From Flavobacterium wongokense (GTDB lineage Bacteria; Bacteroidota; Bacteroidia; Flavobacteriales; Flavobacteriaceae): a stretch of DNA of 64,000 nt. The DNA lies in assembly GCF_021608265.1 (NCBI RefSeq), contig NZ_JAKIHP010000001.1:1-64000 (forward strand), read 5' to 3'. Positions 36,063 to 45,553 of this stretch are shown here, piece by piece. The notes beneath the pieces were generated by a model that searched no databases, was not told where the DNA came from, and saw only the letters and a list, made by a program, of their open reading frames with translations. Numbering within the stretch: position 1 is the first letter of the stretch; the number at the start of each line of letters is the position of its first letter. Position numbers and translations under genes: made by a program.

Positions 36063-36140
36063 CAAAAGCGCATAGGATTTCCTATTGAAATTAACTTAGA
36101 ATAGCCTTAAGTTATTAACATTTTTGGCATTATTTCAACA

Positions 36141-36173
36141 AAAAAACGCCCATCAAAAATGACAGGCGTTTTT
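36141..36173 (-). terminator. asnB terminator
   Basis: AAAAACGCC (36142-36150) and GGCGTTTTT (36165-36173) form a 9-bp stem with a 14-nt loop that can itself pair (TCA/TGA). It lies 76 nt after the asnB stop codon at 36249. Confidence 0.75.
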
Positions 36174-36248
36174 AACAAACAAACTAAACTTCAATCCCAA
36201 CTCAGGCCAACAAAACCTGAGCTTTATTTTTAAGGCGGACCTTTCTTT

Positions 36249-37934
36249 TTAAACTTTTACTTCGGGCTTTACATAGGCATCTTCATGCACTGCCGCCACC
36301 GCTCTTCCAGACGGATCATTCAGGTTTTTGAATGCTTCATCCCACTCCAAAGCAACTTTTGTACTACAGGCAACGCTGGCTTCCTGAGGCACGCTTAAAG
36401 CTGCTGCATCGCTTGGGAAATGTTCGTGGAAAATAGAGCGATAATAATACTCTTCCTTGGACGTTGGCGTCTGTATTGGGAATTTGTATTTTGCATTCGC
36501 TAATTGTTCGTCAGAAACTGCCTCTGCAACCATTTCCTTTAGCGTATCAATCCAACTGTAACCAACACCATCGCTAAACTGTTCCTTCTGCCTCCAGGCA
36601 ACACTTGCCGGAAGCATATCTTCAAAAGCTTTTCTGATCACCCATTTTTCCATTCGTTCGCCATTGATCATTTTGTCCTGTGGATTGATGCGCATCGCAA
36701 CATCCATGAATTCCTTGTCCAAAAACGGTACACGTCCTTCAATTCCCCATGCAGCCAGACTCTTGTTGGCACGAAGGCAGTCATACATGTGGAGCTTGCT
36801 CAGCTTGCGAACCGTTTCTTCATGGAATTCCCTTGCATTTGGCGCTTTATGGAAATACAGATAACCTCCAAATAATTCATCGGAACCTTCTCCTGACAAT
36901 ACCATTTTGATTCCCATCGATTTGATGACGCGTGCCATCAGATACATTGGTGTGGAAGCCCTTATAGTAGTCACATCATAAGTTTCGATATTGTAAATTA
37001 CGTCGCGTACAGCATCCAATCCTTCCTGTATTGTAAATTTGATTTCGTGGTGGATTGTTCCTAAATGATCGGCAACTTTTTGGGCTGCAGCCAAATCGGG
37101 CGAACCTTCCAAGCCAACTGCAAATGAGTGCAGTTGTGGATACCAGGCATCAACCGTATCACCGGATTCAATGCGTTTTTGCGCATATTTTTTGGCTATA
37201 GCCGAAGTAATTGAAGAATCCAATCCGCCTGAAAGCAAAACCCCATAAGGGACATCACTCATTAACTGCCTGTGAACCGCAGCTTCCAATGCTTTTTTGA
37301 TTTCTGCTATGCTGGTTTCATTTTCCTTTACAGCATCAAATTCGGTCCATTCCCTTTTGTACCATTGTACAAATTCACCATCAGTACTCGACATATAATG
37401 TCCCGGAGGAAACAATTGGATTTTGGTACAATAACCTTCCAGAGCTTTTAATTCGGAAGCGACATAGAATGTACCATTTTCGTCCCAGCCAATATAAAGT
37501 GGTATGATTCCCATATGGTCACGGGCAATGAAATATTCGTCCTTTTCAACATCATATAGGGCAAATCCAAAGATTCCATTCATTTCATCAATAAAACGCA
37601 CCCCTTTTTCTTTGTACAAAGCCAAAATAACTTCGCAGTCACTTTCTGTTTGGAACTTATATTTTCCTTCAAACTGTTTGCGTAAATCCCGATGGTTGTA
37701 TATTTCGCCATTGGCAGCCAAAACCAGGCTTTTATCTTCACTAAACAAAGGCTGTTTCCCTGAAGCCGGATCAACAATCGCCAAACGCTCATGAGATAAA
37801 ATCGCTTTATCATTGCTAAAAATCCCACTCCAGTCCGGGCCACGGTGGCGAATGATTTTAGACATTTCCAACACTTTCGGTCTTAAGGTTTCTGCTTTTT
37901 GTTTAAGGTCAAAGGCGCATACAATTCCGCACAT
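36249..37934 (-). CDS. asnB: Asparagine synthase (glutamine-hydrolysing), AsnB type
   Basis: 561 residues, close to E. coli AsnB. The protein starts MCGIV, so after Met removal Cys2 becomes the catalytic N-terminal nucleophile of the glutaminase domain (about 2-190; RHRGPD, NGEIYNH and ESDCE are visible). The synthetase domain carries the PP-loop LSGGLDSS (near 232-239) and the SGEGSDELFGGY motif. It makes asparagine from aspartate, glutamine and ATP. Transcribed alone. Confidence 0.97.
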   Translation of the reverse strand: MCGIVCAFDLKQKAETLRPKVLEMSKIIRHRGPDWSGIFSNDKAILSHERLAIVDPASGKQPLFSEDKSLVLAANGEIYNHRDLRKQFEGKYKFQTESDCEVILALYKEKGVRFIDEMNGIFGFALYDVEKDEYFIARDHMGIIPLYIGWDENGTFYVASELKALEGYCTKIQLFPPGHYMSSTDGEFVQWYKREWTEFDAVKENETSIAEIKKALEAAVHRQLMSDVPYGVLLSGGLDSSITSAIAKKYAQKRIESGDTVDAWYPQLHSFAVGLEGSPDLAAAQKVADHLGTIHHEIKFTIQEGLDAVRDVIYNIETYDVTTIRASTPMYLMARVIKSMGIKMVLSGEGSDELFGGYLYFHKAPNAREFHEETVRKLSKLHMYDCLRANKSLAAWGIEGRVPFLDKEFMDVAMRINPQDKMINGERMEKWVIRKAFEDMLPASVAWRQKEQFSDGVGYSWIDTLKEMVAEAVSDEQLANAKYKFPIQTPTSKEEYYYRSIFHEHFPSDAAALSVPQEASVACSTKVALEWDEAFKNLNDPSGRAVAAVHEDAYVKPEVKV

Positions 37935-38089
37935 ATTCTTTCATTTTATTTTGATAGGGCAAAGATGTAATAATAGTTATAAATGAAAAACATTATTAAC
38001 TATTTAATTACAAATTATAACTAAAAAATAAAATACTATTAACTTATGAAAGTTAAAAAATCTAAAAGAGTGATTTGACTTTAAATTTG

Positions 38090-38539
38090 TTATGATACGC
38101 TTTCAATCGAGTAGGGTTTTCCATTCATATCAAATAAAAATCCGGTTTCGTTTCCCATTAATTTGCTCCCGAGTGGCGATTGTGGTGAAAGTGCAAAAAT
38201 ATTTTTGCCGTCAATAGTTAATTTTGGCAAAGCAGCACTGATGAACAGCAGCATTCCGTTTGCCTGGACCATACTTCCCAATGCGACTTTTTTGTGGATT
38301 TGTGATGCGTCAATTTTATCAAGTATGTTTTTTTGCTCAAGGATTTCCCTGAGTTTGTGATTGAGTTTTTCCTGTTCGAGATGCATCATGGACAAGGCGG
38401 TTTCATGTTTGTCGCCGGCCGAACCTTTGGCATCATTTTGGGCGTCTTCGGTAAGCCCCGAAATCATATCCTGAAAGACATCAATCCGGTCCTGAAGCAT
38501 TTCTTTATAGCGAAGTAGAATTTGTTGTTTTAAAGTCAT
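38090..38539 (-). CDS. GreA/GreB-like protein
   Basis: 149 residues: an N-terminal helical hairpin (about 1-75) followed by a small C-terminal domain with SPQSPLGSKLMGNETG, which matches the FKBP-like domain of GreA/GreB (there SPxSPLGxALLGxxxGD). Gre proteins insert a coiled coil into the RNA polymerase channel to rescue stalled complexes. The acidic tip of the coil is weak here (TEDAQNDAKGSAGDKHETA), so it may regulate polymerase rather than stimulate cleavage. Some databases label such proteins 3-oxoacyl-ACP synthase, which the sequence does not support. Confidence 0.75.
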   Translation of the reverse strand: MTLKQQILLRYKEMLQDRIDVFQDMISGLTEDAQNDAKGSAGDKHETALSMMHLEQEKLNHKLREILEQKNILDKIDASQIHKKVALGSMVQANGMLLFISAALPKLTIDGKNIFALSPQSPLGSKLMGNETGFLFDMNGKPYSIESVS

Positions 38540-38550
38540 AGTTACCGGAA

Positions 38551-38589
38551 ATAAAAAATCCTGTAAAGCAAAGATACTCTACAGGATTC
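38551..38589 (-). terminator. Terminator of the TPR/outer-membrane barrel operon
   Basis: AATCCTGTA (38558-38566) and TACAGGATT (38581-38589) form a 9-bp stem with a 14-nt loop, followed on the minus strand by a T-rich run, 19 nt after the barrel gene stop. Confidence 0.8.
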
Positions 38590-38607
38590 ATTTTGGAATT
38601 ATTTCTG

Positions 38608-40335
38608 TTAAAAATCAAATTTATAACTCGCACCACCCAAAACCTGAATTCCCTGCACAGGATAATTCAGCCATTTTTGGTAATCCTGATTTGCCAGGTT
38701 GTTTCCTTTTAGGAAAAAGGTCATGCGCTCACTGAATTTGTATCCAACATGGAGATTCAAATCGAAATAGCTTTTTAAGGTCACCTCCTCAATTGGGAAC
38801 GGAGTAATCAACGAACTTGTAATGAATTGGTCTTTTCTTTCGCCAACAAAGAACAGGCTTGAACCTGCATACCATTTTGGCGTAATGGTTACGTCTAAAG
38901 TCGTAGCTAATTTTATCGAAGGCAGGTTCCAGGCTTCTTTTTCTACATCGGTTGAAAAGCTGCTGAAGGTTCCGTTGATTCCGAAAGAAACGTTTTTAGA
39001 AAAATCGGCTTTCAGTTCACCAAAGAAACTGATTGTTTTTACCTTGTCATAAACTACGTTAAACGAGTTTCCATAAGTATATCCTTCAGTATTGGCGTTG
39101 CTGTCATCATAGCCATTACTTTTGAATAAAGCCTTTCCTTCTTCGGCTTTGTATGAACCACGGATATTATAACTCACGCTACTTGCCAGTTTTCCTTTCA
39201 ATCCGGCAAAGACATCATATTTTTGGTCTGTTGGTGCTACGCCCAATGTTGGCGAAACAAAGAAATTTTCCTGTACAAAATCGTGATACGAATTTTGCTG
39301 CAATGTTCCTTCGATACCGGCATAAAACACCATCAAATCGCCCACAACCTTGAACGAACCTGTAACCTGCGGATAAATGAAGAATTTGCTTTCTCCGCCT
39401 TCCTGCGCAGCGCTGTAAAAGAATCCGACGCCGGCATTCATCGACAAATCACCTTTATTGATTTTGATGCTTGGCTGGAAACCGAAATTGGTAAATCCAT
39501 ATTTATAAGAACCACCGCCATTGTAAGTTTGGTCAAATGAACCGCTGATGTAATCCAATACAAAATCGGCTTTGATTTTTTGCTCTACAATGTCAAATTC
39601 CAGGGATGGTTTTGCTACAAAACGATTTTCCGCCGAGCCAAAAGCATCCCAAAAACGGGTAAACCTCAAGCTGCTTTCCTTTAAGACATTGTCCAATCCC
39701 AGCCTTCCGCCAAGGTATAAAGTATGATAGGTTTGACGCTCATCAATGTTCTCAATTGTCGCATCATCAAAAATTCCGGGATGCAATCCGTACCAATTGT
39801 AAATTTGGTGTTGGTAACCCAAATCGGCATTCCAGGATAAACCTTTGGCCCTGCTTCCATAAGTCAGATCCAACGAAGTATTGAACATCTTGTCGTCCAA
39901 AACGATTTCGTCTATTCCGCCCTGAGTAGAATTATGGCGGAGCATCCCACCGAAATAATCGGTGTTGCTTACATTTTCGGTAACAAAAAGTTCGGCATTC
40001 ACTGTGCCGTAATTTCCTGCTCCAAGCGTCATATAATTACTGTATATTTTTTCTTCGGCACTTTTATCAACACTCGCAGCCCTTCCTTTTGCCGGAGCAA
40101 AAGTGGAAGCCACCGGAAATGAAAAAATATTGTACTGAATGTTCTCTTTTTTCGAAGTTTCCTCATCATCAAGAGTTGGCGTTTCCTTTATCTTAAATGC
40201 ATCCGAAATTGACGGCGTGTAAGGCTTCACTACATTTACTACTTCGGTTCCGATGTTGTCATCCTTCTTTTGGGCAAAAGAAACCTGAGTCAAACCTAAT
40301 AGTGCAATTACTGATATATATTTTAACTGTTTCAT
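38608..40335 (-). CDS. TonB-dependent receptor-like outer-membrane beta-barrel without a plug
   Basis: 575 residues. A signal peptide (1-21, cleavage after SFA before QKK) leads to a short N-terminal segment containing VVNVVKPYTPSISDAFKIKETP, then a long series of alternating amphipathic strands ending in aromatic residues (final GGASYKFDF), the mark of an outer-membrane barrel. No plug domain or TonB box is evident. It lies 19 nt downstream of the large TPR lipoprotein-like gene and is surely cotranscribed with it. The pair probably forms an envelope complex; function unknown to me. Confidence 0.85.
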   Translation of the reverse strand: MKQLKYISVIALLGLTQVSFAQKKDDNIGTEVVNVVKPYTPSISDAFKIKETPTLDDEETSKKENIQYNIFSFPVASTFAPAKGRAASVDKSAEEKIYSNYMTLGAGNYGTVNAELFVTENVSNTDYFGGMLRHNSTQGGIDEIVLDDKMFNTSLDLTYGSRAKGLSWNADLGYQHQIYNWYGLHPGIFDDATIENIDERQTYHTLYLGGRLGLDNVLKESSLRFTRFWDAFGSAENRFVAKPSLEFDIVEQKIKADFVLDYISGSFDQTYNGGGSYKYGFTNFGFQPSIKINKGDLSMNAGVGFFYSAAQEGGESKFFIYPQVTGSFKVVGDLMVFYAGIEGTLQQNSYHDFVQENFFVSPTLGVAPTDQKYDVFAGLKGKLASSVSYNIRGSYKAEEGKALFKSNGYDDSNANTEGYTYGNSFNVVYDKVKTISFFGELKADFSKNVSFGINGTFSSFSTDVEKEAWNLPSIKLATTLDVTITPKWYAGSSLFFVGERKDQFITSSLITPFPIEEVTLKSYFDLNLHVGYKFSERMTFFLKGNNLANQDYQKWLNYPVQGIQVLGGASYKFDF

Positions 40336-40354
40336 ATTCTTAGATTCTTTGGGC

Positions 40355-43300
40355 TTATTCTGTTAATGATGAATTCGTTTTGGCAGCTTCGCCTTTAATG
40401 ATTTTAAGTTCGGCCTGAGCTTCTGCAGTTACATCATCAAATTCCTTGAAGTTTTTAATCACACTGTCCAGGATTGATGTCGCGCTGAAATTGTCCTTCA
40501 ACTGATAATAGTTTTTAGCCATTACAATCAATCCTTTGGCACCAAAATATTTATAACCTGAATAATCTTTGGCCAGTTTCTGAACCGTTTTATTCGAATC
40601 CTCATATTTGCCATCCTTATTTTTAAAATACGCATCATAATACAACGCTTCTGCCGCCAATTCTCCTTTGGCGATGGTCAGTAATTTGGCATAAGCCGTT
40701 CTTGCTTTGGCTTCATCATTTGCTTTTATTGCCGAACGTGCCACGATTATTTGCGCATCACTTTTGATTTTGTTATCAGTTTTTGGATTTGCCAAAACCT
40801 TATCAGCATAAACTACGGCTTTAGGATAATCTTTCTGGTCGTAATAAGCACGCATCAAATTCGCCTGCGCGAAGGTTACGTTCTGCGGAAAATCGGCTTC
40901 GGTTTCCAAGCGTTCCAAAACAGGAACCGCTTTAGTATAATCGTCTTTTTTCAAATGGATTTCTGCCAAACGCGCCAAGGACTGTTCGGTAAATTCATTC
41001 CTCGATTTTCCAATTACGAATTCATAATTTGGGACAGCGCTGACTTCCTTTCCGTCAGCGTAAAGTGATTGTGCCAGATAGAAATTGGCTTTTAATGCAT
41101 GGATTCCGTTTGGAAATTGTGAAACATAGCCACTCAAACTAGTGATGGCTTGTTTGGTATTGTTCTGAAGGTATTGCTTTTCAGCGGCTTCGTAGGTATC
41201 ATTATCCAAATCGGCATCGGTAACTTCAACAAAGTCGAGTGTTCTTACCCAAGCTGCATAATCTCCGACTTTGCCCATATCCATATAAACCAATCTTGCG
41301 GTTGCAACGGCTTCCGAAGCTTCCGGTGTTCTTGGATATTTGGCAGCCACTTCCTTGAATTTGGTAATTGCCTGCTCATTTCTCTGGCTATTGTAATACA
41401 CCAATCCCTGGCGTAAAATCGCTTTTGACGCAAAGGAACCATTTTTGAATTCGCTCAACAATTGGTCATAAGTCCTAATCGCCATATCGCCTTTGTTTTC
41501 GGTAACGTAAGTATTTGCCAATTCAAACAAGGCGTCATCACGGTATTGTGAGGTTTTAAATTTGGCCAAAAACGAATTAAAATCATCGATTTTCTTGTCA
41601 TTCTTTCCAACAAAACCATAGCTCAATGCTTTCTGGAATGCGGCATAATCAGCATCAATTCCTTTCATGTCAATCGCTTTGTTATAAGCATCCATTGCCG
41701 GCCAGTATTTGGAAGTTACGAAACGGCTGTCACCCAATCTAAGGTAAGCGTCGTTCAAGCGTGCCTTGTCGTCTTTTGGTCCGTCAACGTATTTCTGGAA
41801 ATAATTCCCAGCCTGGTCGTATTCTTTTTGTTTGAAATAGGCGTAAGCGATATTGTAGTTGATGTTCTTGAATTCAGGGCTGTTTTTGGCTTCCGATGAA
41901 GCTTCAAATTGTTTGAAACTCGCTTCAGCATCGCTGAAATTATCCAGGACATATTCGGTTTCCCCTTTCCAGAAAGAAGCACGAGCGGTAATTTTTTCAT
42001 TCCTTGGATTGGCAATTGATTTTTTAAACATGCTCAATGCATCTTTGTAACCACCATCGGTGTATAATTCGATTCCTCTATAGAACAATACTTTTTGATA
42101 AGCTGCTTTATTTTCAGGAGAATTGTTTTTTTCCAATAAGGTCAGCGCTGCTTTGTAATTTTTAGAAGTAATGTACGAGTTGATCAATAAATTCTCAATC
42201 TCACTTTTAGCCGGCGAATTTGGATACTTTTCTAAAAAAGCTGACAAAACATCTGGCACACTTTGGTAGGAATTTCCAATTTCATAGCTCAGTTTGGCAT
42301 AATTCAGATTCGCATCTTCCTGGATTTTTTTGTCGAAATCCATTTCGGAAGCACTTTTGAAGGCATTCAATGCCTGTTGTTTTTTATCGGTTTTGAAATA
42401 ACATTCACCCAAATGGTAATACCCATTTTGCGCTACAGAATCCTTCCCGTCTATGATTTTATTGAATTGTAGGATTGCATTTTCGTAGTCTTTTTGTTGG
42501 TAATAGGTGTAACCCAATTGATAGAAATCGGTGTTGCTCCATTTTCCTTTTTTGCCTTTATATTCCTTTAGATAGGGCAGCGCTTTGTCGTATTGTTTCA
42601 GGTTGAAATAACTCTCACCAATGATTTTGTTCAATTCCGATTTTTCCATCGCATTCGACTTCGGCATCGCTGTCATTCCGGCATCAATGGCCTTTTGGAA
42701 ATTCCCTTCCTTAAACGCCATATCAGCCTTGAAATACGATAATTTCTCTGCGTATTTATCTTCGGTTTCAACCTGTTCAAAATACTTGTTGGCTTCCTTG
42801 TAATTATTGCCTTCATATTGCATGAAACCTAAGTAATACTTCGCCTGCGTTCCGTACTCCTTAGAGTTTTCAGATTTTGACAAATAAGCCTGGGCCTGTT
42901 TTTTATCGCCAGCAGTGAAATAGGCGTAACCTTTTTGGAACGTAAATTTCTCTTCCTGTTCGTAAGACAGCGAATTTTCATCCACTTTCTCAAAATACTG
43001 CAACGCCTGTGGGAATTTGCCTTGCTCAAAGTAGTATTGTGCCACTTCAATGTAAGCCTGGTTTTGCTTTGAACTCGTTGGATAATCCGCGATGAATTTT
43101 TCAATCAGTTCATCGGCATTATTCTGGTTCAGGTGAATGGCGCAGATGCCGATATAATACGCGCAATCAGCCTGTACATCCTGGGAGTCATTGGCCTGCT
43201 TTACTTTTTCGAAAATAATTTGGGCCGATTGGTATTGCTTGTCCTTAAACAATTTAACCGCATTGTCAAATTCAGAAAGATTGTTGGTGTAAATGGCAGA

Positions 43301-43369
43301 TTGTTGTCCTGAAACCGTAGAAACCCCAGCCAAAAGGAACATAAAAAATAACATTAAAACGTTGCGCAT
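40355..43369 (-). CDS. Large periplasmic TPR-repeat protein
   Basis: 1004 residues with a signal peptide (1-21, cleavage after VSG before QQ) and then almost continuous tetratricopeptide repeats to the C-terminus, with many copies of patterns such as AxxYFEQGKFxxALxYFEKV and YxLGYTYYQQKDYxxAI. Such solenoids act as scaffolds. Similar very large TPR proteins paired with a barrel protein occur in Bacteroidota envelopes. The following gene encodes the barrel protein, 19 nt away, and ftsE is divergent upstream. No lipobox is present, so it is soluble in the periplasm or held by partners. Confidence 0.88.
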   Translation of the reverse strand: MRNVLMLFFMFLLAGVSTVSGQQSAIYTNNLSEFDNAVKLFKDKQYQSAQIIFEKVKQANDSQDVQADCAYYIGICAIHLNQNNADELIEKFIADYPTSSKQNQAYIEVAQYYFEQGKFPQALQYFEKVDENSLSYEQEEKFTFQKGYAYFTAGDKKQAQAYLSKSENSKEYGTQAKYYLGFMQYEGNNYKEANKYFEQVETEDKYAEKLSYFKADMAFKEGNFQKAIDAGMTAMPKSNAMEKSELNKIIGESYFNLKQYDKALPYLKEYKGKKGKWSNTDFYQLGYTYYQQKDYENAILQFNKIIDGKDSVAQNGYYHLGECYFKTDKKQQALNAFKSASEMDFDKKIQEDANLNYAKLSYEIGNSYQSVPDVLSAFLEKYPNSPAKSEIENLLINSYITSKNYKAALTLLEKNNSPENKAAYQKVLFYRGIELYTDGGYKDALSMFKKSIANPRNEKITARASFWKGETEYVLDNFSDAEASFKQFEASSEAKNSPEFKNINYNIAYAYFKQKEYDQAGNYFQKYVDGPKDDKARLNDAYLRLGDSRFVTSKYWPAMDAYNKAIDMKGIDADYAAFQKALSYGFVGKNDKKIDDFNSFLAKFKTSQYRDDALFELANTYVTENKGDMAIRTYDQLLSEFKNGSFASKAILRQGLVYYNSQRNEQAITKFKEVAAKYPRTPEASEAVATARLVYMDMGKVGDYAAWVRTLDFVEVTDADLDNDTYEAAEKQYLQNNTKQAITSLSGYVSQFPNGIHALKANFYLAQSLYADGKEVSAVPNYEFVIGKSRNEFTEQSLARLAEIHLKKDDYTKAVPVLERLETEADFPQNVTFAQANLMRAYYDQKDYPKAVVYADKVLANPKTDNKIKSDAQIIVARSAIKANDEAKARTAYAKLLTIAKGELAAEALYYDAYFKNKDGKYEDSNKTVQKLAKDYSGYKYFGAKGLIVMAKNYYQLKDNFSATSILDSVIKNFKEFDDVTAEAQAELKIIKGEAAKTNSSLTE

Positions 43370-43389
43370 GATTTTTATTTTAATTTATC

Positions 43390-43397
43390 CAAAAATA
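43390..43397 (-). promoter_or_regulatory. -7 element of the TPR/barrel operon
   Basis: TATTTTTG on the minus strand, 20 nt upstream of the TPR gene start at 43369. Confidence 0.45.
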
Positions 43398-43534
43398 TTA
43401 CTCTATTACCTATAACGTAAAAACTACATGATTTATTATAAACATTCTTGTAAACAATTTTAACAAATTGGGTTTTACAAAGTTGGAAGTGGAAGTTGTT
43501 TTACGAAAAGCATGCCAATAAGTATTTTGGAAAA

Positions 43535-43542
43535 TAATTTTG
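43535..43542 (+). promoter_or_regulatory. -7 element upstream of ftsE
   Basis: TAATTTTG fits TAnnTTTG and lies 47 nt before the ftsE start. The -33 element is not evident. Confidence 0.4.
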
Positions 43543-43589
43543 AATACAAACGGTAATCTTATTACTTTTACCCAATAAACAAATTATAC

Positions 43590-44273
43590 ATGTCAGCAGC
43601 AGTTTTATCCCTAAAAAATGTAACGATTTATCAGGAAAACAAAGTGATTTTGTCACAAATAAATCTTGAGGTTAAGGAAGGCGAATTCCTTTATATCATT
43701 GGTAAAACCGGAACCGGGAAAAGTAGTTTCATGAAGACGCTTTACGGTGATTTGCAACTGACAGTTGGTGAAGGGAATATTGTAGGCTATGATTTGGCGA
43801 AGCTGAGAGAAGATGACATTCCGTTCCTAAGAAGGAAAATCGGAATCGTATTCCAGGATTTCCAATTGCTTCCCGACCGAAACGTAAATGAAAACATGCT
43901 GTTTGTTTTAAAGGCGACCGGCTGGACTGACAAGACGTCAATGCAGGTTAAGATTGACGACGTTCTGACGCTTGTTGGCTTACGCAGCATTGCCAATAAA
44001 ATGCCGCATCAGCTTTCGGGCGGAGAACAACAAAGGGTTGCCATTGCAAGAGCCTTACTGAATGACCCCGAATTAATCCTGGCAGACGAACCAACGGGAA
44101 ATCTTGATCCACAAACCAGTGCTGAAATTTTAGGTGTTTTGAAAAAAATCAATGACAACGGAAAAACGGTAATCATGGCAACACACGATTATGCTGTGAT
44201 TATGAAATTCCCTGCCAAAACCTTGAAATGCGAAGACAATACTATTTTTGAAGTGGTTCAAAAAACGGTTTAA
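43590..44273 (+). CDS. ftsE: Cell-division ABC transporter ATP-binding protein FtsE
   Basis: 227 residues, the length of FtsE. The Walker A is GKTGTGKS (38-45), the ABC signature is LSGGEQQR, Walker B is [13 protein letters not shown], and the [22 protein letters not shown] end of the domain is typical. FtsE with FtsX activates cell-wall hydrolases at the septum. No ftsX is adjacent; in Bacteroidota it is often unlinked, so the name rests on similarity (a MacB/LolD-like ATPase is the alternative). The last 32 bases overlap the converging membrane-protein gene on the other strand. Confidence 0.85.
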   Translation: MSAAVLSLKNVTIYQENKVILSQINLEVKEGEFLYIIGKTGTGKSSFMKTLYGDLQLTVGEGNIVGYDLAKLREDDIPFLRRKIGIVFQDFQLLPDRNVNENMLFVLKATGWTDKTSMQVKIDDVLTLVGLRSIANKMPHQLSGGEQQRVAIARALLNDPELILADEPTGNLDPQTSAEILGVLKKINDNGKTVIMATHDYAVIMKFPAKTLKCEDNTIFEVVQKTV

Positions 44274-45498
44274 ATCGTTTGGTTTCCGATAAATATTTTG
44301 CCAAAAGCAGGAACATAAAAGGGAAAACCATCAAATGAAACCGGTCGCCCTGGCCACAGGAAATTCCGGATGTCCCCACAACATACAGCATAAACAAACT
44401 GATGAATGTCAATGGATTTGGCCTTCTAAAGGTTTTAAGCAAAAACAAAAAGGCAAGACATAAGGAAAAGAGCGTGTAAAAACGGTTCTGCCATTTACTG
44501 ACATCAAAAAGGAATGTTTTGACAAAATCGAATCCCTGTCGTTTTTTAAAATTCCTGATTTCCGAAAGGCAGCTGTTACCACTTACCGTGTTTTCCTTTA
44601 CATCCAAAGCATAGGCTTTTAGCAGATTCGATTTATTATAATGAAGTTGGTTTTTCAAATCTGCGCCGGCAATCCTCAATTTATCCTCAGGTTCATTACT
44701 CGCTAAAAAATCGGCTCGCGGATTATTCCTTTGGGTATATTCTTTCCCAAACTTCAGGCACATAGCCTTGCTTCCGATATAATCGTAATAGGTCACCGAA
44801 TCGATATAACTAATGGTAAAGCTCCCAAACTGGTACTTCATTCCACCACATTGAATTGCTATCATCAAAAGGCTGCCATAAATCAAAAACATGCTTTTCG
44901 ATTTATAATTTTTGATGATTTCCTTAATGAAATAAAGCGTTATGACGATTGCCAAAAACTTGGAACCAGGTTTTATCAGCATGCTCGCCAGGAAAATGGA
45001 AACCGAAAAAGACAAATACCAAAACGTTTTCGTTTTATAATATCGAACCAATAAATAAAAGGCGGAAACGATAAAAAATTGATAAATCGTTTCGGTAAGC
45101 AGGTGAAAAACATGCACCGTATTCCCTATGATTAAAATTGCCAAAAGAGTAAAAACGAAAGCTGCCTTTGGTTTTACGTACGATTTCAGGATTTCGAAAA
45201 AAAGCAGGAATGAAGCCAGCCAGCAAAACAGATTAACATAAAAGCTAAAGCTGAAAATACTCTCATCAGAACCTCCAAACAAATAGGGAATTCCTGTAAT
45301 TGCCGACATTAAGATCGGCCTGTAAATATGACCTTTATAAAAAACGTAAAGGTTTTTTGCTGCTTCCTGATAGTTAAACGAATCCGAGTGCATCACACCC
45401 TGAATGCTCATTTGGGTTACAAAATCGAATACTGAAATCCAGCTTATCGCAATAAAGAGTATAAAAATGTGGTATTTATATTTTTTCAAAAAATCCAT
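44242..45498 (-). CDS. Polytopic membrane protein, GT-C (ArnT/PMT-like) glycosyltransferase candidate
   Basis: 418 residues with about nine hydrophobic segments and a soluble loop at about 240-330. An early acidic pair, MHSDSFNYQEAAKNL at about 35-50, and the overall plan resemble dolichyl-phosphate-sugar-dependent GT-C transferases, in which an Asp in the first loop is catalytic. The match is not strong enough for certainty; an O-antigen polymerase-like role is possible. It opens the surface-polysaccharide cluster and is divergent from the first GT2 gene. Its 3' end overlaps ftsE by 32 nt in the opposite direction. Confidence 0.7.
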   Translation of the reverse strand: MDFLKKYKYHIFILFIAISWISVFDFVTQMSIQGVMHSDSFNYQEAAKNLYVFYKGHIYRPILMSAITGIPYLFGGSDESIFSFSFYVNLFCWLASFLLFFEILKSYVKPKAAFVFTLLAILIIGNTVHVFHLLTETIYQFFIVSAFYLLVRYYKTKTFWYLSFSVSIFLASMLIKPGSKFLAIVITLYFIKEIIKNYKSKSMFLIYGSLLMIAIQCGGMKYQFGSFTISYIDSVTYYDYIGSKAMCLKFGKEYTQRNNPRADFLASNEPEDKLRIAGADLKNQLHYNKSNLLKAYALDVKENTVSGNSCLSEIRNFKKRQGFDFVKTFLFDVSKWQNRFYTLFSLCLAFLFLLKTFRRPNPLTFISLFMLYVVGTSGISCGQGDRFHLMVFPFMFLLLAKYLSETKRFKPFFEPLQK

Positions 45499-45553
45499 AC
45501 TTGCCGAAAAATATATTTTCTTTGTAAATATATTATTTAATTCCGCTTCCTGA

